DNA from: an uncultured Pseudomonadota bacterium
GTDB taxonomy: Bacteria > Pseudomonadota > Gammaproteobacteria > Steroidobacterales > Steroidobacteraceae
Length of the DNA stretch: 64,000 nt
Reading direction: 5' to 3'
NCBI GenBank assembly: GCA_937920275.1
Contig: CALGVD010000018.1
Coordinates: 1-64,000 of the forward strand
In this document: positions 44,160 to 51,835 of the stretch, piece after piece
How the letters are laid out: every line of letters starts with the position of its first letter
Numbering within the stretch: position 1 is the stretch's first letter
The notes under the pieces: generated by a model
Database searches by the model: none
Seen by the model: only the letters and a program-made list of their open reading frames with translations
What the model was told of the DNA's origin: nothing
Program-made: the position numbers and the translations under genes

Positions 44160-44735
44160 TCAGGCGGCGTCGCTCGGCACGAAGGGGCAGTAGTCCTCTT
44201 TCTCGACGACGCCGAGCAGGAACGACAGCTTGGCCATGCCGCCGATGATGGCCATCACCACCCCGAGTTCGAGGATCGCCGCCTCGTCGAAGTGCTGACG
44301 CAGGCGCGCGAACAGCTCGGGTGACACCGAGCCGTTCATGTTGGTCAGCACCATCTGGTCGGCATAGTCGATCACGGCGAGCTCCGCGGCCGTGAACAGG
44401 GTGCCGTCAGCGGTCCCCGCGATCAGGGCGTCGACCTGCCGCTGCGAGAACCCCGCTTCGAGCGCCCCCGGCACGTTCTGCTTGTTGCAGGTCCGGCAGC
44501 CGTGGACGATGGACAGGCGCAGCCGCACGAGCTGCTTGTGGCGTTGATCGACCACGCCGCCGAAGAAGACCTTCATGTAGAACTCGTTCATGACGAGCTC
44601 CAAGAGATGAGGTGCCTGAGCGAAGACCTCGATGAAGGTGGGTTCCCCGGTGAGCTTGTTCAACATGTCCCAAGCCGGGGCGATCTGCGGGGGGAGCTGC
44701 TCACGCGGCGTGCGGGTGAAGAGTGTGTCGACCAT
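44160..44735 (-). CDS. Carboxymuconolactone decarboxylase / AhpD-like protein
   Basis: A 191-residue helical protein of the CMD/AhpD family. The redox-type motif HGCRTCNKQN (CxxC with a following polar residue) is around residue 75, in the conserved RLRLSIVHGCRTCN helix pair. The family includes decarboxylases of aromatic catabolism and peroxidase-linked AhpD proteins; the CxxC points to thiol chemistry rather than simple decarboxylation. AGGAG in front of ATG 44735 sets the start. It is the last gene of a five-gene leftward operon (oxygenase, ketosynthase-like/DUF35, thiolase, SDR, CMD). Confidence 0.85.
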   Translation of the reverse strand: MVDTLFTRTPREQLPPQIAPAWDMLNKLTGEPTFIEVFAQAPHLLELVMNEFYMKVFFGGVVDQRHKQLVRLRLSIVHGCRTCNKQNVPGALEAGFSQRQVDALIAGTADGTLFTAAELAVIDYADQMVLTNMNGSVSPELFARLRQHFDEAAILELGVVMAIIGGMAKLSFLLGVVEKEDYCPFVPSDAA

Positions 44736-44772
44736 GGCGAGATCTCCTTGAGCTGGGATTACCGATCGGGGT

Positions 44773-45675
44773 CTAGCGGTTGGGCACCTTGAACCATTCC
44801 GGGATGTTGCCCGGCCAGACATCACCCCAGAGTTGGTTGCCACCGTCGACGACCAACACCTCGCCGGTGATGAACTTGCCGGTCACGGGCGCACCGACAT
44901 GCAGCACCGATTGGGCGATGTCGTAGGCGTCACCGAGCTGGCGCAGCGGGTTGGCATCGCCGAAACGATCGGCCGCGCCCGGCGGGTAGACATTCAGTCC
45001 TTCGGTGGCGATCGAACCCGGCGAGACGCAGTTGACGCGGATGCCGAGCGGGGCCCACTCGATCGCGATCGACTTGCTGAGATAGATGACGCCGGCGCGG
45101 GCGGCGCAGGTGTGGGCCACCTGTGGCATGCCGCGCCAGACATTGGCGACGATGTTGACGATGGAGCCCGGGACGCCCCGGTCGCGCCAGCGGCGCGCGG
45201 CGGCCTGCATCATCCACCAGGTGCCGTTGAGGTTGGTGTCGATCACCGCATGCCAACCCTTGACCGAGTAATCGATCGCGGCCTGCGGGAACTGGCCGCC
45301 CCCGTTGTTCACGAGCAGATCGAGGCCCCCGTAGCGATCGAAAGTCTCGTCCATGAGCGCATCGACCTGCGCCGGGTCGCGGATGGTCATCGCGCGTATG
45401 CCGATCTCGCGGCCGAGGTGCCGTTGGATGCCGTCTGCGGTCTCGCGCAGGCGCTCCTCGCGGCGACCACAGATCATCACCTCTGCGCCGAGGCGCGCGA
45501 AGAAGTAGGCCATCGCGCGGCCCATGCCGCTGCCGCCACCCGAGACCAGGCAGGTCTTGCCGGCGAGCAGATCGTCGCGGAACGCATGCGGGTGGGTGGC
45601 GAGTTGTTCGTCGGTGAACCCCCAGTTGCGGGGCACCTCGTCCCTGAGGGTGGGCTGCGGAACGGCGGCTGCCAT
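44773..45675 (-). CDS. SDR-family oxidoreductase, enoyl-CoA reductase-like
   Basis: A 300-residue short-chain dehydrogenase/reductase. The cofactor-binding glycine motif is SGGGSGMGRAM near residue 47 and NNGGG marks the central strand. Overall it resembles peroxisomal trans-2-enoyl-CoA reductases and 2,4-dienoyl-CoA reductases (AHTCAARAGVIYLSKSIAIEW). In that helix the residue aligned with the usual catalytic Tyr is Ile, with a Tyr one place later, so the YxxxK spacing is broken to YxxK. It may therefore be a reductase with a changed active site. It lies 37 bp after the thiolase gene; substrates are probably CoA esters. Confidence 0.87.
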   Translation of the reverse strand: MAAAVPQPTLRDEVPRNWGFTDEQLATHPHAFRDDLLAGKTCLVSGGGSGMGRAMAYFFARLGAEVMICGRREERLRETADGIQRHLGREIGIRAMTIRDPAQVDALMDETFDRYGGLDLLVNNGGGQFPQAAIDYSVKGWHAVIDTNLNGTWWMMQAAARRWRDRGVPGSIVNIVANVWRGMPQVAHTCAARAGVIYLSKSIAIEWAPLGIRVNCVSPGSIATEGLNVYPPGAADRFGDANPLRQLGDAYDIAQSVLHVGAPVTGKFITGEVLVVDGGNQLWGDVWPGNIPEWFKVPNR

Positions 45676-45712
45676 GGTGGTTCTCTCTTTCCTTGGGGTG
45701 TTCAGTGGGAGG

Positions 45713-46915
45713 TCAAAGCGAGCGCAGCCCGAGCACCGAGACGCTCGCGACATTGCGGTTCGGGATGCCGCCGAGGTTGTGGGTGAGGCCGAGGCTCGCG
45801 CCCGCGACCTGGCGTCCGCCGGCGCGGCCGAGCAGTTGGTTGTAGATCTCGTAGGCCATGCGCAGACCCGAGGCGCCGACCGGGTGGCCGAAGCACTTGA
45901 GCCCGCCGTCGGTCTGGCAGGGCGTGGCGCCATCGAGATCGAAACGACCGTCGAGGATGTCGAACGCCGCGCGCCCCTCGTCCGAGAGGCCGAGGTCCTC
46001 CATCAGCACGAGTTCGGTGATCGAGAAGCAGTCGTGCACCTCGATCGACGAGAGTTCCCGGCGCGGATCGGTGATGCCCGCTTCGGCATACGCGCGCTGC
46101 GCCGCCGCACGGGTGGTCGGCGTGTGGGCGCCATCCCAGCCTTGGTGCGAGAGTTCGTAGCCGTTGGAGGCGACGAGTTGCAGGGCTTTGATGGCGACCG
46201 CATCGCGTCGTCCGAGTGCCCGTGCACGCTCCGGGGTGGTGACGATCGCACAAGCGGCCCCGTCCGATACCCCGCAGCAGTCGAGCACCCCGAGCGGCCA
46301 GGCGATCATCGGCGCTTCGAGCACCTGCGCTTCGGTGACCGGTCTGCGCAGGTGCGCCTTCGGGGAGTGCACGGCGTTGGCGTGGCTCTTGACCGACACA
46401 TGGGCCATGGCGCGTTTGAGGTCGGCCATCGGCAGCCGATGCTTGGCGGCATAGGCGGCGGCCAACTGCGCGAATGCGCCCGGCGGCGTGAAGCCCGGCT
46501 GCCAAAGATCCTCGAAACTGCCCTTGGTACGCTCGGGGAGTCCGCCGAACCCGGTGTCCTTGAGCTTCTCGACGCCCATGGCGAGGGCGATGTCGCAAGC
46601 CCCTGAGGCGACGGCATACGCCGCGCCACGCAGCGCCTCGGTGCCGGTCGCACAAAGATTTTCGACCCGCGTCACGGGGATCTGGGGCAGCCGCAGCGCC
46701 ATCGACAGGGCGAGCGCCGACTTCGACACGCTCTGCTCGTCGTAGAACACGCCGAGCCAGCCGGCTTCGAGGTCATCGCGTTCGAGGCCTGCGTCGCCGA
46801 GCGCCTCCGTGAAGGCCTCGATCATCAGGTCATCGGGGCCACAATCCCAACGCTCGCCGAACTGCGAGCAGCCCATGCCGATGATCACGACCTTGTCGCG
46901 TATCCCGCTGGCCAT
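45713..46915 (-). CDS. Thiolase (SCP2/acetyl-CoA acetyltransferase type)
   Basis: A 400-residue thiolase-fold enzyme. The nucleophile is in RVENLCATGTEALR near residue 88, and the second half has EVHDCFSITE and the active-site His in KCFGHPVGASGLRM near 340. SCP2-type thiolases cleave beta-ketoacyl-CoA, often of sterol side chains or branched acids, and frequently need a DUF35 partner. Exactly such a DUF35 domain is encoded in the gene directly upstream (1 bp away), as part of a fusion protein. This supports a retro-aldol or thiolytic complex. Confidence 0.9.
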   Translation of the reverse strand: MASGIRDKVVIIGMGCSQFGERWDCGPDDLMIEAFTEALGDAGLERDDLEAGWLGVFYDEQSVSKSALALSMALRLPQIPVTRVENLCATGTEALRGAAYAVASGACDIALAMGVEKLKDTGFGGLPERTKGSFEDLWQPGFTPPGAFAQLAAAYAAKHRLPMADLKRAMAHVSVKSHANAVHSPKAHLRRPVTEAQVLEAPMIAWPLGVLDCCGVSDGAACAIVTTPERARALGRRDAVAIKALQLVASNGYELSHQGWDGAHTPTTRAAAQRAYAEAGITDPRRELSSIEVHDCFSITELVLMEDLGLSDEGRAAFDILDGRFDLDGATPCQTDGGLKCFGHPVGASGLRMAYEIYNQLLGRAGGRQVAGASLGLTHNLGGIPNRNVASVSVLGLRSL

Positions 46916-46916
46916 G

Positions 46917-48371
46917 TCAGGCGTCCCCCAGGGGAGCGGCTTTCCAGAAATAGCGGCGGAAACCGCGCAGCCGATCGATATCTTTGAGGCGGAACACGAA
47001 CCGTACCGCGGCGTCCACCTGCGCTTCACCGGGGTCGAAGTCGGCGAACTCGATGAACGCATTGCCGCCATCGGCGAAGGCGATGTTGCCGTAGACGAGC
47101 GGCGGACGGGCGGTGAAGGCCAGCCAATCCTCGGTGAAGGTCTTGATGCGGCCGGTGTTCTCGGCGAGCAGATGCGGCAATTGGGTGTCGGTCGCACGGC
47201 ATTCCGGGGCGACGCAGACCCGCGAACGCGGGAACTGCACCGTGCCGCAGCGTTCACATCGGCCGCCGGTCAAGGCGGTGACCTCGGCATGCTTGCGCCA
47301 CAGCGCCGGCTGCGCGGTACGGGCATCGCGCTCGGCACGCATGCCGGTCTCCACCTGCAGGATCCCGCAATGGGCGAGGAAGCGCGTGTAGTCGGTCTCC
47401 TCGTGGCGTGCGCGAAGCGAGGCGGCGACGCCGCGGCGTGGCCGCACCGTCCCGATGCGGTCGGTCGCCTGAAGCAACAGCGCATCGACACCTTGGCCGA
47501 AGCCGACCAAGAGGATGAGATCGCCAGGCGCCGCCTTTTCGAGCACTGCCGCCAGCATCAGCATCGAATGACCGCAGCCGGTGAGTCCGCACAGATCGGT
47601 CATGGGGTCGGTCAGCCGGTCCTCGGCGATGCCGCAGAGCGTGGCGAGGCGTTTGCCGATCGCACCATCCGCCGGGACGATGAAGTGGCGGATCGACGAG
47701 CTCGGTACTTCGCTCGTGGTGAGCAGCTCACGCACCACCGGGGGCACTTGGGTGAACCAGCCGGCTTCGCGGGTCCAACGCTCCTCGAGCGTGTAGTCGA
47801 AGGTCTCACCCGCCAAGCGATGATGGTCGACGAAATCTGCAGCGAGGTGCCGTGCGCCGATGCATCGCGCCAGACCGTCGTCCGCACCGACGACCATCGC
47901 CGCGGCGCCATGGCCATAGGCGAGCTCTTGCTCGCTCCCGGGCCGCGCCAAGCGCCGATCCGCGGCGGCGACCACGATCCGTCCGTCCGGGCCGCTGGCC
48001 GCGCGCTGCGTGAAGGCTTGTGCCAGCGCCGTGGTTCCCGCCCGTTGCGAGCCGCCGACATCGGCCGCGAGCACCGAGTCCGGTAGGTCGAGCGCGCTCG
48101 CGACCAAGGTCGCGTTGCTGCGATCGGCGAAGGGCAGGGTGGTGGAGGCGAGCACCAACGAGCGCACATCGCGGCGCGAGGCATAGTCGGGCAAGGCGTC
48201 GCGGATCGCCTCGAGCCCCATCGTCAGGCTGTCCTCGTCCCAGTTGCAGGCGGTGCGTTCGCCGCGGCCCGGCTTCTTGCCGCCGCTCAACCAACCCATG
48301 GCGCCTGCGATCAGCTTGCGCGGGATGCGCAGGCGAGGCAGGTAGACACCGTAAGCTGCGATACCGGGCAT
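46917..48371 (-). CDS. Ketosynthase III/HMG-CoA synthase-like domain fused to DUF35 (zinc-ribbon/OB-fold) domain
   Basis: A 484-residue two-domain protein. Residues 1-330 have a thiolase-like fold related to HMG-CoA synthase (AAYGVYLPRLRIPR, NWDEDSLTMGLEA, ASTTLPFADRSNATLVA, GCGHSMLMLAAVL). The loop where such enzymes hold the nucleophilic Cys reads VGGSQRAGT and has no Cys, so this domain is probably not a condensing enzyme by itself. Residues 345-484 are a DUF35 domain: zinc ribbon GRCERCGTVQFPRSRVCVAP followed by an OB-fold. DUF35 proteins bind acyl-CoA and stabilise SCP2-type thiolases and aldolases. It lies 1 bp before the thiolase gene, so the two products probably form a complex. Confidence 0.82.
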   Translation of the reverse strand: MPGIAAYGVYLPRLRIPRKLIAGAMGWLSGGKKPGRGERTACNWDEDSLTMGLEAIRDALPDYASRRDVRSLVLASTTLPFADRSNATLVASALDLPDSVLAADVGGSQRAGTTALAQAFTQRAASGPDGRIVVAAADRRLARPGSEQELAYGHGAAAMVVGADDGLARCIGARHLAADFVDHHRLAGETFDYTLEERWTREAGWFTQVPPVVRELLTTSEVPSSSIRHFIVPADGAIGKRLATLCGIAEDRLTDPMTDLCGLTGCGHSMLMLAAVLEKAAPGDLILLVGFGQGVDALLLQATDRIGTVRPRRGVAASLRARHEETDYTRFLAHCGILQVETGMRAERDARTAQPALWRKHAEVTALTGGRCERCGTVQFPRSRVCVAPECRATDTQLPHLLAENTGRIKTFTEDWLAFTARPPLVYGNIAFADGGNAFIEFADFDPGEAQVDAAVRFVFRLKDIDRLRGFRRYFWKAAPLGDA

Positions 48372-48375
48372 CCGG

Positions 48376-49587
48376 TCAGTCCTTGATCCAGGGCGCCAAC
48401 TTGGGCTGCACACGAAATTCGGGCGGGATACGCCCCTCGCCGATGCGCCGATCGAGCTCTTCGTGCCAGTGATAGATCCGGCGTTCCTGATAGTTGAGCG
48501 TGATGCCCTCGAAAGCCCCGGATTCGACGGATTCCTGGATCTGCTCGGCGAACTGCGTGTCCTCCTCGAGGATGCGCTCGAAGTTCGAGAGCCGTTTCTC
48601 CCAGAGCGGATCGATCTCGCCGCCACCCCAGTCCGGCGCGAACCAAGCGATCTCGATCTCCATGGAGCGCGGACCGGTGGGCCAGAACAGGATGAAGGGG
48701 TTGCCGGTGGCGTCGATCGGCGTGACCAGGTTCGGGTAGAAGAGGAACGAGGGGTTGTTGGAGCGCGTGATCTCGGTGGCGGTCTCGATGCGGCGCATGC
48801 CGCGGGTGCCGGGGTCCTGCCAGTCCGGACGCCGGTTCGGCGTGACCATCAAAGAATGACCACGCGGCCACAGCGTGATGTGTGTGCCGCGGTGATCGAG
48901 GAAACGATCGACGGTGTTGGTATGGATCGACTTGAGGTGATAGACCTCGAGGAAGGCGTCGAGCAGGATCTTGACGTTGCACTTCACCGGATAGCTCTTG
49001 CGGTGCACGAAACGCACCTGCTCCGGCTGGATCTCCTCGAGCATCGCCGGCATCGGTCCGAGATGCGTGAGCAGCGGTTCGGCGTCCGGGTCTTCGTTGA
49101 CGAAGATCCAATTGCCGAAGCGTTCGCAGCGCACCGGGGAGAGCGGGTGCTTCGAGAGGTCGAGGTCGACGAAGTCGCGCTTGTCGCGCAGGTTCATCAG
49201 GCGTCCGTCGAGGCCGTAGGTCCAGCCGTGGTAGCCGCAGACGAGTCCATCCACGCGACCTTTGCACTCGCGCACGAGCGGTGCGCCGCGGTGCCGGCAG
49301 GTGTTGTAGAACGCACGCACGACACCTTCCTTGCCACGCACGATGAGGATCGGTGAACCGGTGCGCTTGAAGAGCTGGAAGCTGCCGGTCTCGGGCAGTT
49401 CGTCGATGTGACAGGCGTAGAGCCAAGCCTTGCGCCACAGATGACCGTCTTCGAGGGCGAGGAACGACGGGTCGGTGTAACGACCGCCCGGGATGACCGG
49501 CAGAGCCGGGAAGCCCTCGGGGGGCGCGACGCGCTCCGCCTCGAGGCGCATGGCGTCCTTCAATCGTTCTACTGTCGCTGCGTCCAT
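48376..49587 (-). CDS. Rieske non-heme iron oxygenase, alpha subunit (second of three)
   Basis: A 403-residue oxygenase subunit. Rieske ligands are C97, H99, C117 and H120 (CRHRGAPLV, CGYHGW). The mononuclear iron site is in ILLDAFLEVYHLKSIHTNTV (Asp, Glu, two His). It is shorter than the other two and of a different branch: CRHRGAPL is typical of carnitine/choline-monooxygenase-like and terephthalate- or salicylate-type enzymes. I chose ATG 49587 (GGAG 13 bases upstream); an ATG at 49623 would add 12 residues. It is the first gene of the five-gene operon ending at 44160, and the shared operator-like motif lies 62 bp upstream. Confidence 0.92.
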   Translation of the reverse strand: MDAATVERLKDAMRLEAERVAPPEGFPALPVIPGGRYTDPSFLALEDGHLWRKAWLYACHIDELPETGSFQLFKRTGSPILIVRGKEGVVRAFYNTCRHRGAPLVRECKGRVDGLVCGYHGWTYGLDGRLMNLRDKRDFVDLDLSKHPLSPVRCERFGNWIFVNEDPDAEPLLTHLGPMPAMLEEIQPEQVRFVHRKSYPVKCNVKILLDAFLEVYHLKSIHTNTVDRFLDHRGTHITLWPRGHSLMVTPNRRPDWQDPGTRGMRRIETATEITRSNNPSFLFYPNLVTPIDATGNPFILFWPTGPRSMEIEIAWFAPDWGGGEIDPLWEKRLSNFERILEEDTQFAEQIQESVESGAFEGITLNYQERRIYHWHEELDRRIGEGRIPPEFRVQPKLAPWIKD

Positions 49588-49648
49588 GGGGGGCGTCTCC
49601 GCGCTACACTCCGGCGGTATCAATGATAACCCGCTGCCATCCTGAAAT

Positions 49649-49666
49649 AAACAAACCTGACTGTTT
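49649..49666. promoter_or_regulatory. Putative operator, shared dyad motif, copy 2
   Basis: AAACA-AACCTGAC-TGTTT, same layout as 41211-41228. It lies between the divergent oxygenase (start 49587) and GST (start 49697) genes and could control both. Confidence 0.5.
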
Positions 49667-49696
49667 TTTTAGCGCGTGAGGCGGTAAAGTGAGGTC

Positions 49697-50617
49697 ATGG
49701 CCGACCTGATCCTCCACCACCACGATCCCTCGCCGTTCGGCGAGAAGATCCGGCTCTGCTTCGGGCTCAAGGGGCTCCCCTGGGACTCCGTGCAGGTGCC
49801 GATGTTGCCGCCTCGGCCGCTGGTGGAGCCGCTGACCGGGGGCTACCGGAAGATCCCGGTCCTGCAGGTGGGTGCCGACATCTACTGCGACACGCGTCTG
49901 ATCGCGCGCGAACTCGAACGCCGCTACCCGCAGCCGACCTTGTTCCCGCAGGGCAGTGAGGGCTTGGCGATCGCGCTCGCGGCTTGGAGCGACCGCAGTT
50001 TCTTCGACCCGGGTGCCGGATTGTCGATGGGGCTCAACCGCTCGATGATCCCGCCGGCGATCATCGAAGATCGCAAAGATTTCTTCAATTTCATGGATTT
50101 CGACCGTCTCGAGGACGACCTGCCGCACCTGTTCACGCAGTTCAGGGCGAACCTCGCCTATGTCGAGCGGATGTTGGCGGATGGTCGCCGGTTCGTGCTC
50201 GGTGATGCGCCGTCATTCGCTGATATCGACGCCTATTTCCCGGTCTGGATGGCACGCGGCAACATCGGCGATGCGCCGCGCTTGCTGCAGCCTTTCGAGC
50301 GGTTGCGATCTTGGGAGGCGCGGATGGATGCGCTGCCGCGCGGTCTGCGCCGCGACATCGACGGTGAGCAGGCCTTGGCCGTGGCGCGTGCGGCGTCGCC
50401 GCTCGAGCCGCTCGGCGTCGAGGCCGACGATCCCTTGCGGCTGTCCGCGGGGGATGCGGTGGTCGTGACGCCCGACGACTATGGCCGCATCCCCGTCACC
50501 GGCGAACTCGTCACCCTCAATGTCGATGAGGTCGCCCTGCGCCTGCGTTCAGCGCCGGTCGACGAAGTGATCGTGCACTTCCCGCGGCTCGGCTATCGTG
50601 TCGAACGCTGTCGCTGA
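49697..50617 (+). CDS. Glutathione S-transferase-like protein with C-terminal extension
   Basis: A 306-residue protein with an N-terminal thioredoxin-like GST domain (LILHHHDPSPFGEKIRL, YRKIPVLQVGADIYCDTRLIARELE) and a helical C-terminal domain (GDAPSFADIDAYFPVW). Residues about 230-306 are an extra, mainly beta segment not usual for GSTs. In aromatic and steroid catabolic clusters such proteins isomerise or open ring products, or remove electrophiles with glutathione. The Ser in PSPFGEK is a candidate thiol-activating residue. It is divergent from the second oxygenase gene across 109 bp and convergent with the CoA-transferase gene, 4 bp apart. Confidence 0.82.
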   Translation: MADLILHHHDPSPFGEKIRLCFGLKGLPWDSVQVPMLPPRPLVEPLTGGYRKIPVLQVGADIYCDTRLIARELERRYPQPTLFPQGSEGLAIALAAWSDRSFFDPGAGLSMGLNRSMIPPAIIEDRKDFFNFMDFDRLEDDLPHLFTQFRANLAYVERMLADGRRFVLGDAPSFADIDAYFPVWMARGNIGDAPRLLQPFERLRSWEARMDALPRGLRRDIDGEQALAVARAASPLEPLGVEADDPLRLSAGDAVVVTPDDYGRIPVTGELVTLNVDEVALRLRSAPVDEVIVHFPRLGYRVERCR

Positions 50618-50621
50618 GCGC

Positions 50622-51821
50622 TCAGGTCACCCCTTGACGGTGCAGTTCGGCGATCGCGGCCGCGTCGTAGCCGAGTTCCCGCAGCACTTCGTCGGTGTGC
50701 TCGCCGAGCAGCGGCGGGCGGCGGGTGATGCCTGCGGGGTTGGCCGAGAAACGCAGCGGCAGATCGGGCACGGGCGCAGGGCGCGGCAACCCAGGATAAT
50801 CCGCCACCGGCTTGAACCACGCCATCGCGGCGGCCTGTGCATCGTCGAGCGCTTGCTGGGGCGTAAGCACCTGGGCGGCGGGCAGACCCGCAGCGGCGAG
50901 TGCTTCGAGGGCGCTCGCCGTGTCGCGCTCGGCGCACCACGCGCGCATCCGCTCGAGGATCGCGGCGCTGTGCCTGCCGCGGCCATCATCCGTCGCGAAT
51001 CGCGGATCGCCGGTCCATCGCTCGGCATCGCCCATCAGGCGTGCCCAGCGGCGGAACAGCCCGTCGCCGACCACATGCGTCAGCACATGACCGTCGCGCG
51101 TCGCGAACACATCGGAGGGCGCCGAGGTCTGCACCCGGTTGCCGGTGCCGACCCGGTCCGGCTTGGCGACAGCTTGTTCGATGAGGTGCGAGCCGAAGAC
51201 CGACAGCGCCGTCGCCTGCAGCGCGGCCTGTACATGTTGGCCGCGTCCGGTGCGCTGCCGCTCGAGCAGCGCCGCGAGCGCACCGAACGCCGAGAGCACG
51301 GCCGTCGAGTAATCGACATAGGGTGCCGCCGCTTTGGCGGGCGAGCCGGGTGTGCCGGTGATGGTCATCGCGCCGGAGAGCGCTTGGCCGACCCCGTCGA
51401 ATCCGCCCTGCGCGGCACGCGGGCCTTGGTCGCCGAACGCGGTCTGGGTGACCAAGATGATCTCCGGGCGCAGCGCCGAGAGGCTCGGCCAATCGAGGCC
51501 GAGGGCGGTGAGCCCGCTCGGCGGCAGGTTGGCGACCACGATGTCCGCGGTGCGCAGCAGCCGCTGCATGATCTCGCGACCCGCGGCGCTGCCGGGATCG
51601 AGCGTCAGCGAGCGCTTGTTGCAGGCGGTCTGGAAGAACACACCGCCTTCACCGCCCTCGCAGATCGGTGCGATGTAGCGGTCTTCGCTGCCGCCGATCT
51701 TCTCGATGCGGATGACCTCCGCGCCGAGGTAGCCTAGCAGGGTCGCACAGTAAGGACCGGCGACGTAGCGACCGAAGTCGAGTACGCGGACGCCGGAGAG
51801 TATCGGTCGGGTTTCGATCAT
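50622..51821 (-). CDS. CaiB/BaiF-type (family III) CoA-transferase
   Basis: A 399-residue CoA-transferase that moves CoA between acyl groups through an aspartyl anhydride. N-terminal block VLDFGRYVAGPYCATLLGYLGAEVIRIEK, then RSLTLDPGSAAGREI and the catalytic Asp in YVDYSTAVLSAFGAL near residue 170. Length is normal. BaiF, CaiB and related enzymes act on bile-acid, carnitine or aromatic CoA esters; the substrate is unknown here. It is divergent from the acyl-CoA dehydrogenase gene with only 14 bp between starts. Confidence 0.92.
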   Translation of the reverse strand: MIETRPILSGVRVLDFGRYVAGPYCATLLGYLGAEVIRIEKIGGSEDRYIAPICEGGEGGVFFQTACNKRSLTLDPGSAAGREIMQRLLRTADIVVANLPPSGLTALGLDWPSLSALRPEIILVTQTAFGDQGPRAAQGGFDGVGQALSGAMTITGTPGSPAKAAAPYVDYSTAVLSAFGALAALLERQRTGRGQHVQAALQATALSVFGSHLIEQAVAKPDRVGTGNRVQTSAPSDVFATRDGHVLTHVVGDGLFRRWARLMGDAERWTGDPRFATDDGRGRHSAAILERMRAWCAERDTASALEALAAAGLPAAQVLTPQQALDDAQAAAMAWFKPVADYPGLPRPAPVPDLPLRFSANPAGITRRPPLLGEHTDEVLRELGYDAAAIAELHRQGVT

Positions 51822-51835
51822 GGGAGATGCCTGGG

